NCBI GenBank assembly: GCA_022984795.1
Contig: JALIHJ010000090.1
Location: 1-33,845 of the forward strand
DNA length: 33,845 nucleotides
Direction: 5' to 3'
From: Fabrea salina
Taxonomy: Eukaryota > Ciliophora > Heterotrichea > Heterotrichida > Fabreidae
This document shows, piece by piece, positions 8,828 through 16,457 of the stretch. The position numbers and the translations under genes are program-made. Under the pieces are notes generated by a model. It was not told where the DNA came from. It worked only from the letters and a program-made list of their open reading frames with translations, and did no database searches. Position 1 is the stretch's first letter, and each line of letters starts with the position of its first letter.

Positions 8828-9637
8828 ATGAGTAAAGAAGACGAAGGATGGGAGACCATAGAAGAACCCCAGCACGAAATCGAGATTGACGTCACAAAAC
8901 TAGCAGAGGAAGAAGAAGAAGCCAGTGACGAAGAAATCAAACAAACAGGTCCTGCCTGGCAGCTCACTGAAACAACCGAAGAACCTAAGCCGCAAGAACC
9001 TTCAAAGCGGACCTACGACCCCAAAACCAGAATCCAAAAGAAACTGCAACAAAACGACTTCCCAGAAATGGGAGACCTCAAACCAGAAACTGAAAAGTCC
9101 AAAGACGAACAACTCAAAGCCAAAGAAAAGGCCAAAGTAGAAATCCCCAAATCAGGAAATGTGTTTATGCAGCTCAGGGAAGAAGAACCCCAAGAAGAGT
9201 CCAAACCCAAAGAAGCTGAACTCAAACAAAAGAAAAAGAAAAAGAAAGCCCAAAAACTAGACCTCAACCTTAAAGTAACCACCACACAAGCCCAACAAGA
9301 AAAAGGACTCTTCGAAGAAGAAAAAAAAACTTACTTGCCTCCTCAGGCCAGAGAACGCCCTCAGTTTAGAGGCGAACCTCGTCCAGGCGGGATTTTCAGA
9401 AACACACAAAAAGTCAATCCCGAAATCGAAAAACCCAGGACAGGGTTCGTGAGGAACGAAGTCAAAAGTGAAAAACCCATAGATCCCATAGTTACCAAAG
9501 GACCTCCCCCTAGGCGCTTCATCAACTCTAAGAAACAACCCAACTCTCAGGAAAAAAAGCCCACCACAGACGTCTGGGGTGAAGACGTAGGGCCCAAACA
9601 ATCAAACCAGTGGGAAAGCGGAAAGTCTTTATTCTAA
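8828..9637 (+). CDS. Charged disordered protein, possibly RNA- or translation-associated
   Basis: A 269-residue protein almost without hydrophobic clusters. There is an acidic N-terminus (EEEEEASDEEIKQ), then Lys/Glu/Pro-rich sequence with a Lys run (KQKKKKKKAQK) near residue 140, and an Arg/Pro/Gly-rich C-terminal half (PQARERPQFRGEPRPGG, GPPPRRF). The short motif NDFPEMGDL resembles the FPxLG-type motif of eIF4B-like and other translation-linked proteins, but this is too short to name a family. Codon use is like the neighbours, and the frame is uninterrupted. TAA at 9635-9637 lies one base from the stop of the convergent gene. Real gene: high confidence; function: unknown. Confidence 0.7.
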   Translation: MSKEDEGWETIEEPQHEIEIDVTKLAEEEEEASDEEIKQTGPAWQLTETTEEPKPQEPSKRTYDPKTRIQKKLQQNDFPEMGDLKPETEKSKDEQLKAKEKAKVEIPKSGNVFMQLREEEPQEESKPKEAELKQKKKKKKAQKLDLNLKVTTTQAQQEKGLFEEEKKTYLPPQARERPQFRGEPRPGGIFRNTQKVNPEIEKPRTGFVRNEVKSEKPIDPIVTKGPPPRRFINSKKQPNSQEKKPTTDVWGEDVGPKQSNQWESGKSLF

Positions 9638-9638
9638 A

Positions 9639-10046
9639 TTAATAGTTTTTAAGTATTTGAAGGAACTGCTCGTCCGAGATACTTTGTGCCCAGAGGGGAT
9701 GCTTGATTTGCAGCTTGTTCATGGTTTGCTTAATCTTGGCGATTTTCTCTGGAGACAAGTTAATTTCCCTTTTAGGGGGTTTTTGTGGTTCCTGCAGTTC
9801 TTCGTCAGAGGACTCACTGGCGCACTTGTAGTACCCAAAGTCGTCTTGGAAGTCAGCTTCCCAATCTTGGTTAGGAGAAACGGACTCTTCAAATGTTTTT
9901 AAAGGGTCTACTTTTGCAGCTTTTGTGAGTTGGTAGTCCATATCCAGGACTTTGAGTCTTCTTTCTGCTATTTGTTGGTAGTTCACATCTTCTAGCTGGT
10001 TTTCTAGATACTCATTAATAGTTGCTACTGCTTCTGAGTCCGACAT
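9639..10046 (-). CDS. MEA1-like small acidic protein
   Basis: A 135-residue acidic protein. The C-terminus SPEKIAKIKQTMNKLQIKHP followed by LWAQSISDEQFLQIL has the pattern I recall for the conserved end of the MEA1 (male-enhanced antigen 1) family: a helix with IK..M, a short linker, then P-x-W-A and a S-D-E/x-Q-W/F helix. MEA1 function is poorly known. The middle (DWEADFQDDFGYY, ESSDEELQEPQKP) is acidic and disordered. Start ATG at 10044-10046, stop TAA. It is upstream of the long non-coding gap and divergent from the kinase gene. The family call is tentative. Confidence 0.55.
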   Translation of the reverse strand: MSDSEAVATINEYLENQLEDVNYQQIAERRLKVLDMDYQLTKAAKVDPLKTFEESVSPNQDWEADFQDDFGYYKCASESSDEELQEPQKPPKREINLSPEKIAKIKQTMNKLQIKHPLWAQSISDEQFLQILKNY

Positions 10047-10639
10047 TACTTGTTAGGTTCTTTTTTAAACTAGTTCATATTTCTAATTTTCAGGTTAAAT
10101 GAAAAAAGGTCTGTGGCAGAGGTAGTTCCTCAAACAAGTATAATTAGCAACACCAAGCCTGAAATTTAAGTATCTGGCAAATTAAAAATAATCTTTTAAG
10201 TTCAATATTTGTGAAGTAGCAACATAAACAGTTTTGTGTGTCTTAGTTAAAAGCTAAGCCTAAGAACTACACAGGTGTGGCTTGGCCTAGACTTAAAAAG
10301 TATGGTGAGCTGTCCAAATGCCAACTTTTTCCCAAAGTTAAGTTGCGTTATGCAGCTTCCAACGGACACTCAAAACCAAGTCTAGGCTCCACAGGTCAAG
10401 CACCTACTTAAAAACTCCTGAACCCCCATTCTCAGACAGAAACTCAGTAAAATTTTCACTTCTATATTTACTGGGTTAGCATAAAGAAGCTAAAATCAAA
10501 GAACTAGAGACTTTAACGATACTCCTCCGGAGAGAACTGGTTTTCCAAGCGAGTTTAGACTAGTTAGAACTTAATGGTCTTTTATTCTTATCATATCAAC
10601 TAATGTTAAGTAAATATTTGGGTGTTTATAATAATTATT
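10047..10639. other. 593-bp intergenic gap between divergent genes
   Basis: By far the longest gap between genes here; most are 1-125 bp. It separates the minus-strand MEA1-like gene from the plus-strand kinase, so it must hold both promoters. No ORF with a recognisable product is visible. It contains a candidate structured RNA (10276-10393), a small hairpin (CTTAG 10242-10246 with CTAAG 10254-10258), and AT-rich sequence just before the kinase start. I see no tRNA boxes. Confidence 0.7.
10276..10393. ncRNA. Candidate structured RNA with nested helices
   Basis: Complementary segments nest without conflict. TGTGG 10276-10280 pairs with CCACA 10389-10393. GCCTAGACTT 10285-10294 pairs with AAGTCTAGGC 10378-10387 (10 of 10). 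TGAG 10306-10309 pairs with CTCA 10369-10372 and, after one bulged C, TGTCC 10311-10315 pairs with GGACA 10364-10368. Inside are two hairpins: AACTTT 10323-10328 with AAAGTT 10334-10339 (loop TTCCC), and AAGTTGC 10340-10346 with GCAGCTT 10352-10358 (loop GTTAT, one G-U if transcribed from plus). The result is a closed three-way junction. The strand is not settled; one U-G pair fits plus and becomes A-C on minus. It lacks the signatures I know for SRP RNA, RNase P RNA, U1-U6 or a CCCTAACA-type telomerase template. Confidence 0.5.
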
Positions 10640-12061
10640 ATGGGAGTTAATGCTTCAACTAAAAACGACCAGAAGTTCATTGAAATATATAGAAACCGGT
10701 TGAAGCAGAAACTAAACGACTGCTACGAGTACAAAAAAACTGAGTTTGAAAAGTACTACAAAACCCTTTCCGTTGTCAAAAGGAACGACAATGGAATCAT
10801 CAGGAAAGTAGTCCGTGTCAATAGACTTGACAGAAAGGACCCACTGAAGTCCGAAAACGACTTGCCTGTATTTGCTGTAAAGACGGTGTACAAATATAGT
10901 GAGCACTCTAGTCTTAATAATTTGATTAGAGAAAAAGAAATGCTCAAAATAGTGGACCATCCTTACGTTTTAAGGTTTTTTGACTACATTGAAGAACAGT
11001 ACTCAATCCACTTTGTAACAGAACTCCTCGAAGGTTCCAACTTGCACCAGTTCGTGACTCAAAAGGGCAAACTCGACGAAGCCCAAGCTGCGTCTTTAGT
11101 CTGTAAAATACTAAAAGGGCTTAATTACCTCCACACCCACTACATAATACACAGAGACATCAAACCTGAAAACATTATGGTCTCTGAAGACTTGGAGCAG
11201 CTCAAGATAATAGACTTCGGCTTGTCTAGGTTCATCCTTCCCAAAGAAAAAGTTACCTGCCGAGTTGGGACTCCTTTGTACATGGCTCCAGAAGTTGTTG
11301 CCAAAAAGTATGGCGTCAAGTGTGACCTTTGGTCTTTAGGTGTGCTTACTTACTTCTTAGTTACTGGCAACTACCCCTTTAAGTGCTCCAGAAAGCACGA
11401 AGAAGGTGTGAATAGAGACATAGACTCTATTGTTTGGGAGGGCATTTCTTGTGACTTAAAAGACTTCATTAAAGGGCTGTTACAGCCAAAGCCCTGCAAA
11501 AGGTTCTCGGCCGAGCAAGCTTTATCACACGTGTGGCTTGACTTTTCGAACCTCCCTGCGTCTATTCCTATCAAAGAGACTTCGAACATTCTGAACTACC
11601 GTGCAAAAAATGCATTCTTAGAAGAAACTCTGCAGTTACTTGTTAAGACACTTCCTCAAACTAAAGTAAAAACTCTAGCTGAAGCTTTCTTTTGCCTTGA
11701 AGAAGCTAGCAAAGGCTATGTAAATGTACCCAACCTTAAGAAGTACCTTCTGAAGTTCTGCAGTTCTTCCAAAAAGGCGATGAACAAAGACCTGAAAATG
11801 AACAGAGTTTACTTCTCTGAATTCCTAAGTATGAACTTCAAAGAAGCTGCAGACGACCAGTCTCTAGAAATTGTTTTTAAGCTTTACGACTACGACAACG
11901 ACGGCTATTTAAGTTTAGATGACCTCGAGTGGTACTTCAACTCTGTAGGCAAAAGTTTGCAACACACTGAACTTTTCGAGGTTTTTGGTGAAAACTCTTT
12001 ATCTGACAAAGTTGACTTCGGCCAGTTTAAGACTATAATTAACAATCTGATTTCTCAGTAA
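10640..12061 (+). CDS. CDPK-like calcium-dependent protein kinase with degenerate P-loop
   Basis: A 473-residue Ser/Thr kinase. The start MGVNAS fits an N-myristoylation signal (Gly2, Ser6), so it is probably membrane-attached. Kinase domain about residues 43-310: AVK with Lys81, HRDIKPEN at 171-178, DFG at 192-194, and GTPLYMAPE. The glycine-rich loop is not recognisable: the stretch before Lys81 reads VVKRNDNGIIRKVVRV. The C-terminal 150 residues resemble a calmodulin-like domain with one good EF-hand loop, DYDNDGYLSLDD, and three eroded ones. Position 12 of the good loop is Asp, not Glu. ATG at 10640 is chosen over the in-frame upstream GTG because it gives the MG start shared with the paralogue at 25347-26798. 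TAA ends the gene 66 bp before the Kelch gene. Confidence 0.85.
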   Translation: MGVNASTKNDQKFIEIYRNRLKQKLNDCYEYKKTEFEKYYKTLSVVKRNDNGIIRKVVRVNRLDRKDPLKSENDLPVFAVKTVYKYSEHSSLNNLIREKEMLKIVDHPYVLRFFDYIEEQYSIHFVTELLEGSNLHQFVTQKGKLDEAQAASLVCKILKGLNYLHTHYIIHRDIKPENIMVSEDLEQLKIIDFGLSRFILPKEKVTCRVGTPLYMAPEVVAKKYGVKCDLWSLGVLTYFLVTGNYPFKCSRKHEEGVNRDIDSIVWEGISCDLKDFIKGLLQPKPCKRFSAEQALSHVWLDFSNLPASIPIKETSNILNYRAKNAFLEETLQLLVKTLPQTKVKTLAEAFFCLEEASKGYVNVPNLKKYLLKFCSSSKKAMNKDLKMNRVYFSEFLSMNFKEAADDQSLEIVFKLYDYDNDGYLSLDDLEWYFNSVGKSLQHTELFEVFGENSLSDKVDFGQFKTIINNLISQ

Positions 12062-12127
12062 TATTCTAGAAAGCTCTTTATTCCTTAAGTTAGGTATTGA
12101 ACTGCTCAGTGCAACTAGCTTTTAAAA

Positions 12128-15100
12128 ATGAAGTGTTTGGGCTTTTTCCTTTTAACTCTGTCCCTCTGCTACACTTACACCATTGAGAACCTTCCACAGT
12201 CAAACATTCCTCCTACTAAACGTTCTTACAACCAACTCATAAGAACCAACTCTAGCTTGATTTCGTTTGGCGGGTCCTCAACAACTAAGTTACAAGAAAT
12301 TTGGGAATTCGATATTGCAAGTAATAAGTGGAGAGAAATTTCGCCTACTACAACAGCAAGACCAGGCGAGAGAATAGACACAGGAGGTTTTACACTCGAA
12401 GATGGCAAAAGCTTCTGCGTTTTCGGGGGACTTGGCCTTAAAGGCGACCTCCAAGACTTGTGGTGCTTTAGATACGAAGGGTCAAGAGTAAGTGCTACAT
12501 AGTGGGTGGAAATAACCACATCTGGGGACATTCCTTCTCCTCGTTTTAGATTTGGTTACACAGATGCCGTGCATAACGGCACTAGGTATTTCTTTGTGTT
12601 TAGTGGCGTGACTGACTTTGAAAAGAGCAAAGAACTGTTTGCACTCAACCTAGACACTTGGGTTTGGAAAAAACTTCCTAGACAGGGAGAAGCCCCCAAT
12701 CCTAAAATTGGCCCAACATTAAATTACTACGAAGGGTTTCTCTACTTAGTTGGTGGAGATGCCAGGCTAAGTAAGTACCCCAGAATTTCGGACTTTTACC
12801 GATACGACTTAGCAAATTCTAGATGGGAAAATATCACTTCTTCAAGAACTTACACTCACAGGTACTTGCACGGAACTTGCATCTACCAGGACTACTTGTA
12901 CTTGTTTTATGGGTGGTCGAACTTAGTCAACTACAATATTGACTTAATTCAAAGAGTAGACCTAAAGTCTAGTGCTTATGAATGGGAAGATGTTTCTGTC
13001 AACAGAAAAGAAGACTACCATGAAATACTGAGGTCTGCTTACGGGTACAGTTGCTTTGAAGGCAAGTTACATATGGTTGGAGGGTATTCTTCTGAAAGCT
13101 TAAGGAACTCAGTAGTTGAGTTTGAATTAAACAAAGACCCTCTTGAGTACAGAGTCCTAGCTGAAGAGTACACAGGGCCTCTCAGTAGAACTGAGCACTC
13201 TTTAGCAGTCATCAACAAGAACTTCTACATGTTTGGCGGAATCAACAACCAAGAAGTCCTTGGGGACTTTTGGAAGTACCAAGAGGACTTAGGCTTGTGG
13301 ACTGAAGTAAACGCAGAAGGAATAAACCCCTCAGAAAGACTAGGCCACACTGCTGCTGCCTTTGCAGACAACCTGGTTGTTTGGGGCGGCGAAAACGACT
13401 CAGGCTTGCTGAATGACGCCTACCTGTACAACGCATACCTTAACTTGTGGCGAAAAGTAACTCCAAGTGGAGGGGTTCCAAGTCCCAGAAAGAACTTGTG
13501 TGCTGTGATGATCAAAAACCAACTCTACTTATACGGAGGGAATTCTTACACTGGAATCTCAAGTGAGCTTTGGAAACTCGACCTGGGACTGGAGTCTTAT
13601 GAACTGCTGAGCAAAGACGACTCCAAAGGCCCTGGTCCAGTTTCACACCACAGATGTTCTTACGAAGCCAACAGAGAAAACTTAGGAATGTACGTAATGA
13701 TGGGCCAAACTAAAACCAAAGAACCTCTAGGGCAGGTGTACTACTTCAACCTTAAAACCTTGGCTTGGCAAAAAGTGTTTGACGAGGGGTATAACGAGTT
13801 CCTTAACAGAGCAAGTGCAAGCGTTGTAAAACTCGAGAATGAAGTTTTTGTTTTAGGAGGAAGTATCTGGGACAATTTAGTGTTCAGCTCTTTTTTCTCT
13901 CTGGACTTGGACAACTCAGAGTACACCTACCACCTTGACTTTGACCAAGTAGTTTTCGGAGCAGCTTATGTGTACTACAAAGACTATTTATATGTGCACG
14001 GAGGAGGGTCTACTTCAGAAGCTGCTCCAGAGACTACTTCAAGGTCCGCTTCAAAGTCTGCTTCAGAGTCTGCTTCAAGTGGTGCTATAAGGAAGTACAT
14101 TCCAACTAACTCTTTCAAAAGAATACACATGAGGACCCTAACTAAAGAACCACTCTGTAGTCCAGGGACTTTTGAAAACCAAGGAGCTTGCTCTGTCTGC
14201 CCAAAAGGTACCTTTTCTTCTGCGTATGGAGCCCGGTTTTGCACAAAGTGCCCCCCAGGCACTTACAATACTTTTGAAGGTTCAAACTCGATTTACCAGT
14301 GTAGACCTTGTCCTGAAGACCACTTCTGTCCTAACAACGGGACTGTGTTTTTGTACCAGTGCTCAGGCTACCAAGTATGCTACGTAGGTTCTGTCCAGCC
14401 TACTTACCGAAAGATCGAAAGGAGTCAGTTGTCTCTCCAGCCTGACTTCTACACTGGGGCTTCTGGGAGCTACCAAAGTTTTATTTACTCAAGTCGTTTT
14501 GTTTTTGCTTTTATAGGAGTGTTGCTTTTGGCTTCAGTTTTAAGCATCAAGAAGCTAAGAAACTTAGTGGCTAAGGTTGACATTTTCAAGTCTTCACACA
14601 ACTACACACTAAACTACCCTATGATGTACAAAAAAACCTTTTTAGGGGGTTTTTTTGGGTGTGCTTTTATGGGTTTTGCTTTGCTTTTGGCAGGGGAGGC
14701 TTTGCTGGTGTTTGTTTACGATAACTTAGAAGAAACCAAAACCCTTGTGCCCTACGTAGTGCTGGAAAAAGAAAACGACAACATCAATGGCGACTTAGAA
14801 GTTAAACTGAAACTTCACTACTACGGAGGACAGTGCCTTTTAGAAGACATTTGCCACCCCACAATTAGCCTTGCTTTCGAGTCAATCCAAGGAGACCTAG
14901 AAACTGATTGCCAAGTGTTTGACGAAACGGGGTGTTTAATTCACATTGTGTGCAGGAACTGCCAGACACTAACTGGAAGCAAGATAAGCCTTGAAATATC
15001 GGAGTTGTTCAGTTATGCCTCTGCAATCCAGCTAGAAATGAACTCCACATCTTCGATTCCCGACCAACAGAGTTCAGTGGTCCAAACCATTGCAGCTTCG

Positions 15101-15706
15101 AAGCACAAAGTATTTGTAGGGAGTTTGCCTTCTGTATTCTACGTAAGTTTTATTCCTTCTGTAAGTTTTACTCAGGTCTTCCGAGACCTAGACACCGAAA
15201 AAACAGGGTACCATTTATCTGGTTTAGTAGCTCCTTCAGAAGGTTCTCAGCACGAAGTTCAAGAGTAATTGTTACTTAGACTCACAATTGAGTCCAACCT
15301 TAGAGTGATCATCAACATCCAAAGAAGCGACTCCGGACTTCTAACTAAAAGAGTTCAAAAACAGACTTTCCTGATGAGTCTAAGTGCAGTCATAGGTTCC
15401 ATTGTAGGAGTGTTTGGAGCCAGTAAGTTCTTGATGATTGTTTCTGAAAAGCAGTTTGTGGAGTTGAGTAGGTCCAAAGAGAAACAACAAAGCATGGAAA
15501 AAAAAACCCAGAAAATTTTGGACTTGGAGTTCCGTGTTTTTGGGAAGAACTTCACTAGGAGTCCCAGACAAACTCCCAGAAGACACCTAACCAGGAGGTC
15601 CACAAGGGTAGTTCCAGAGTCTTTTGTAGAAAGTAGGTACTTCTGCGAAGAAGACAGTGTAGTAGACCTGCATTCCCCACACTCAAGGCTAGCTTTTAAG
15701 TATTAA
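12128..15706 (+). CDS. Kelch-repeat / cysteine-rich multi-pass membrane protein
   Basis: About 1180 residues after splicing. An N-terminal signal peptide (MKCLGFFLLTLSLCYTYT) is followed by a Kelch beta-propeller to about residue 620, with repeats such as YFFVFSGVTDF, GFLYLVGGDAR, LHMVGGYSS, FYMFGGINN, LVVWGGEND and LYLYGGNSY. Next come a Ser/Ala linker, a GCC2/GCC3-type cysteine-rich stretch (CSPGTF...CPKGTFSSAYG, CTKCPPGTYNTFEGS), two hydrophobic helices near 14480-14560 and 14640-14720, a loop with cysteines, and a third helix in the last exon before a basic tail. This architecture (Kelch, then EGF/TNFR-like, then membrane helices) is common in large ciliate surface-protein families whose ligands are unknown. 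Introns are at 12488-12502 and 15265-15279, with a probable frame-neutral one at 15161-15175. A decaying paralogue lies at 29525-32200. Confidence 0.85.
12488..12502 (+). other. 15-nt intron (Kelch gene)
   Basis: gtaagtgctacatag. Contains TAG in frame. Removal joins EGSR to WVEITTSGD. The same position and phase are occupied in the Kelch pseudogene (29884-29898). Confidence 0.92.
14033..14080 (+). repeat. 12-bp tandem repeat encoding Ser/Ala linker
   Basis: Four successive 12-bp units close to tctgcttcagag (14033, 14045, 14057, 14069) code for the linker SRSASKSASESAS between the propeller and the cysteine-rich stretch. It looks like a recent in-frame expansion. Confidence 0.7.
15161..15175 (+). 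other. Probable 15-nt frame-neutral intron (Kelch gene)
   Basis: gtaagttttactcag matches the local intron consensus, including A at position 10. It has no in-frame stop, so the frame alone cannot prove it. If spliced, FIPSVSFTQVFRDL becomes FIPSVFRDL. Confidence 0.6.
15265..15279 (+). other. 15-nt intron (Kelch gene)
   Basis: gtaattgttacttag. Contains a stop in frame. Removal joins HEVQE to LTIESNLRVII and adds the last membrane helix and the cytoplasmic tail. Confidence 0.9.
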
Positions 15707-15728
15707 ACATTCAAATAACTTTATTAAA

Positions 15729-16196
15729 ATGAGTACCATCGAACCCCTTAAACTAGCGATTCGTTTCCAACCACCTAAGCTAGCAGTGATTTACAAGCAA
15801 AATAAAGGTGACTACATACACGAAATTCCAATATCAGAACAAGACTTGGAAGAAAGCCCTGAATTCGTCCTTGAAACTTTAATGGCGGCCCATTCTAGTT
15901 ACCTCTCAAGCATCGACCCTGAACAAATAATACGGCTCATAGAAACTATGCAGAGAAACCAAGACGACAACTACGGCGGAAAGTTCTCTGGACCCCAAAA
16001 ACTCAGAGACATGCTGGGGGACCAGCAGGATTTGGCTTCTTTTAACAAGTACATTGACAACATGGACCTGTACAGTCCGCGCGAAGGGTCGTCTGACGAA
16101 GAAGGTTTTTACGAAGACCAAAACGAGTACGACTTCGACGCCATCGAAAGAGAGATGCAAGAAAGTTTTTCAGATGAAGATTTAATAGAGTTGTAA
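15729..16196 (+). CDS. CEP19: CEP19, centrosomal/basal-body protein
   Basis: A 155-residue protein. LAIRFQPPKLAVIYKQ near the start matches the CEP19 hallmark (human GIRFQPPAIILIYE), followed by the PISEQDL segment and helices corresponding to the SYL...LEKL region of the family. The acidic C-terminus (SSDEEGFYEDQNEYDFDAIE) also fits. In animals CEP19 sits at the distal centriole with CEP350 and the FOP protein and recruits the GTPase RABL2, which lets IFT-B enter the cilium. The ATG follows 22 bp after the Kelch gene's stop. It converges with the BBIP1 gene with 13 bp between stops. Length is close to the human protein (163). Confidence 0.88.
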   Translation: MSTIEPLKLAIRFQPPKLAVIYKQNKGDYIHEIPISEQDLEESPEFVLETLMAAHSSYLSSIDPEQIIRLIETMQRNQDDNYGGKFSGPQKLRDMLGDQQDLASFNKYIDNMDLYSPREGSSDEEGFYEDQNEYDFDAIEREMQESFSDEDLIEL

Positions 16197-16209
16197 CTGG
16201 GTTAATTCA

Positions 16210-16374
16210 TCACTTGTTCTGTTCAGTTATTTTCTTTTCTAACTCTTCGATTTGTTCCAGTGTCATGGACTTAATAGGCAGCATTTTAGGCTTGCACATG
16301 ACTCCTGTGTGGAGTCCCCTTTCTGAGTAAACAAGTCCAGCTTTAGGGGCTACTTCTTGGATTCTGTTTTCCAT
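16210..16374 (-). CDS. BBIP1: BBIP1 (BBSome-interacting protein 1), 54 residues
   Basis: A tiny gene, below usual ORF length cut-offs. The protein begins MENRIQEVAPKAGLVYSERG and continues with VMCKPKMLPIKSMTLEQIEE. Human BBIP1 has FREVLPKQGQLFVED and LCKPKLLPLKSVTLEKLEK in the same order, so the core CKPKxLPxKSxTLE is conserved. BBIP1 is an assembly subunit of the BBSome, the coat that carries membrane proteins out of cilia; in human cells it also affects microtubule acetylation. ATG at 16372-16374, ending at TGA with a second TGA directly after. Divergent from the DUF229 gene with 83 bp between starts, convergent with CEP19. A compositional accident is unlikely given the ordered match. Confidence 0.88.
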   Translation of the reverse strand: MENRIQEVAPKAGLVYSERGLHTGVMCKPKMLPIKSMTLEQIEELEKKITEQNK

Positions 16375-16457
16375 AATTTAAAGTTAATAAAAACCAAATT
16401 AGCTCAGGTTAGATACCTGTGGACATTATTAGTAGTTCAGTGTCCAAAATAACTAAT

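Noticed and set aside
8791-8967. N-terminal extension of the SVOP-like transporter
   Set aside because: It is antisense to the charged protein's acidic repeats; the ATG at 8788-8790 gives the normal family start.
10276-10393. SRP, RNase P, spliceosomal or telomerase RNA identity
   Set aside because: The expected signature sequences are absent, including any CCCTAACA-type template, so no known class is claimed.
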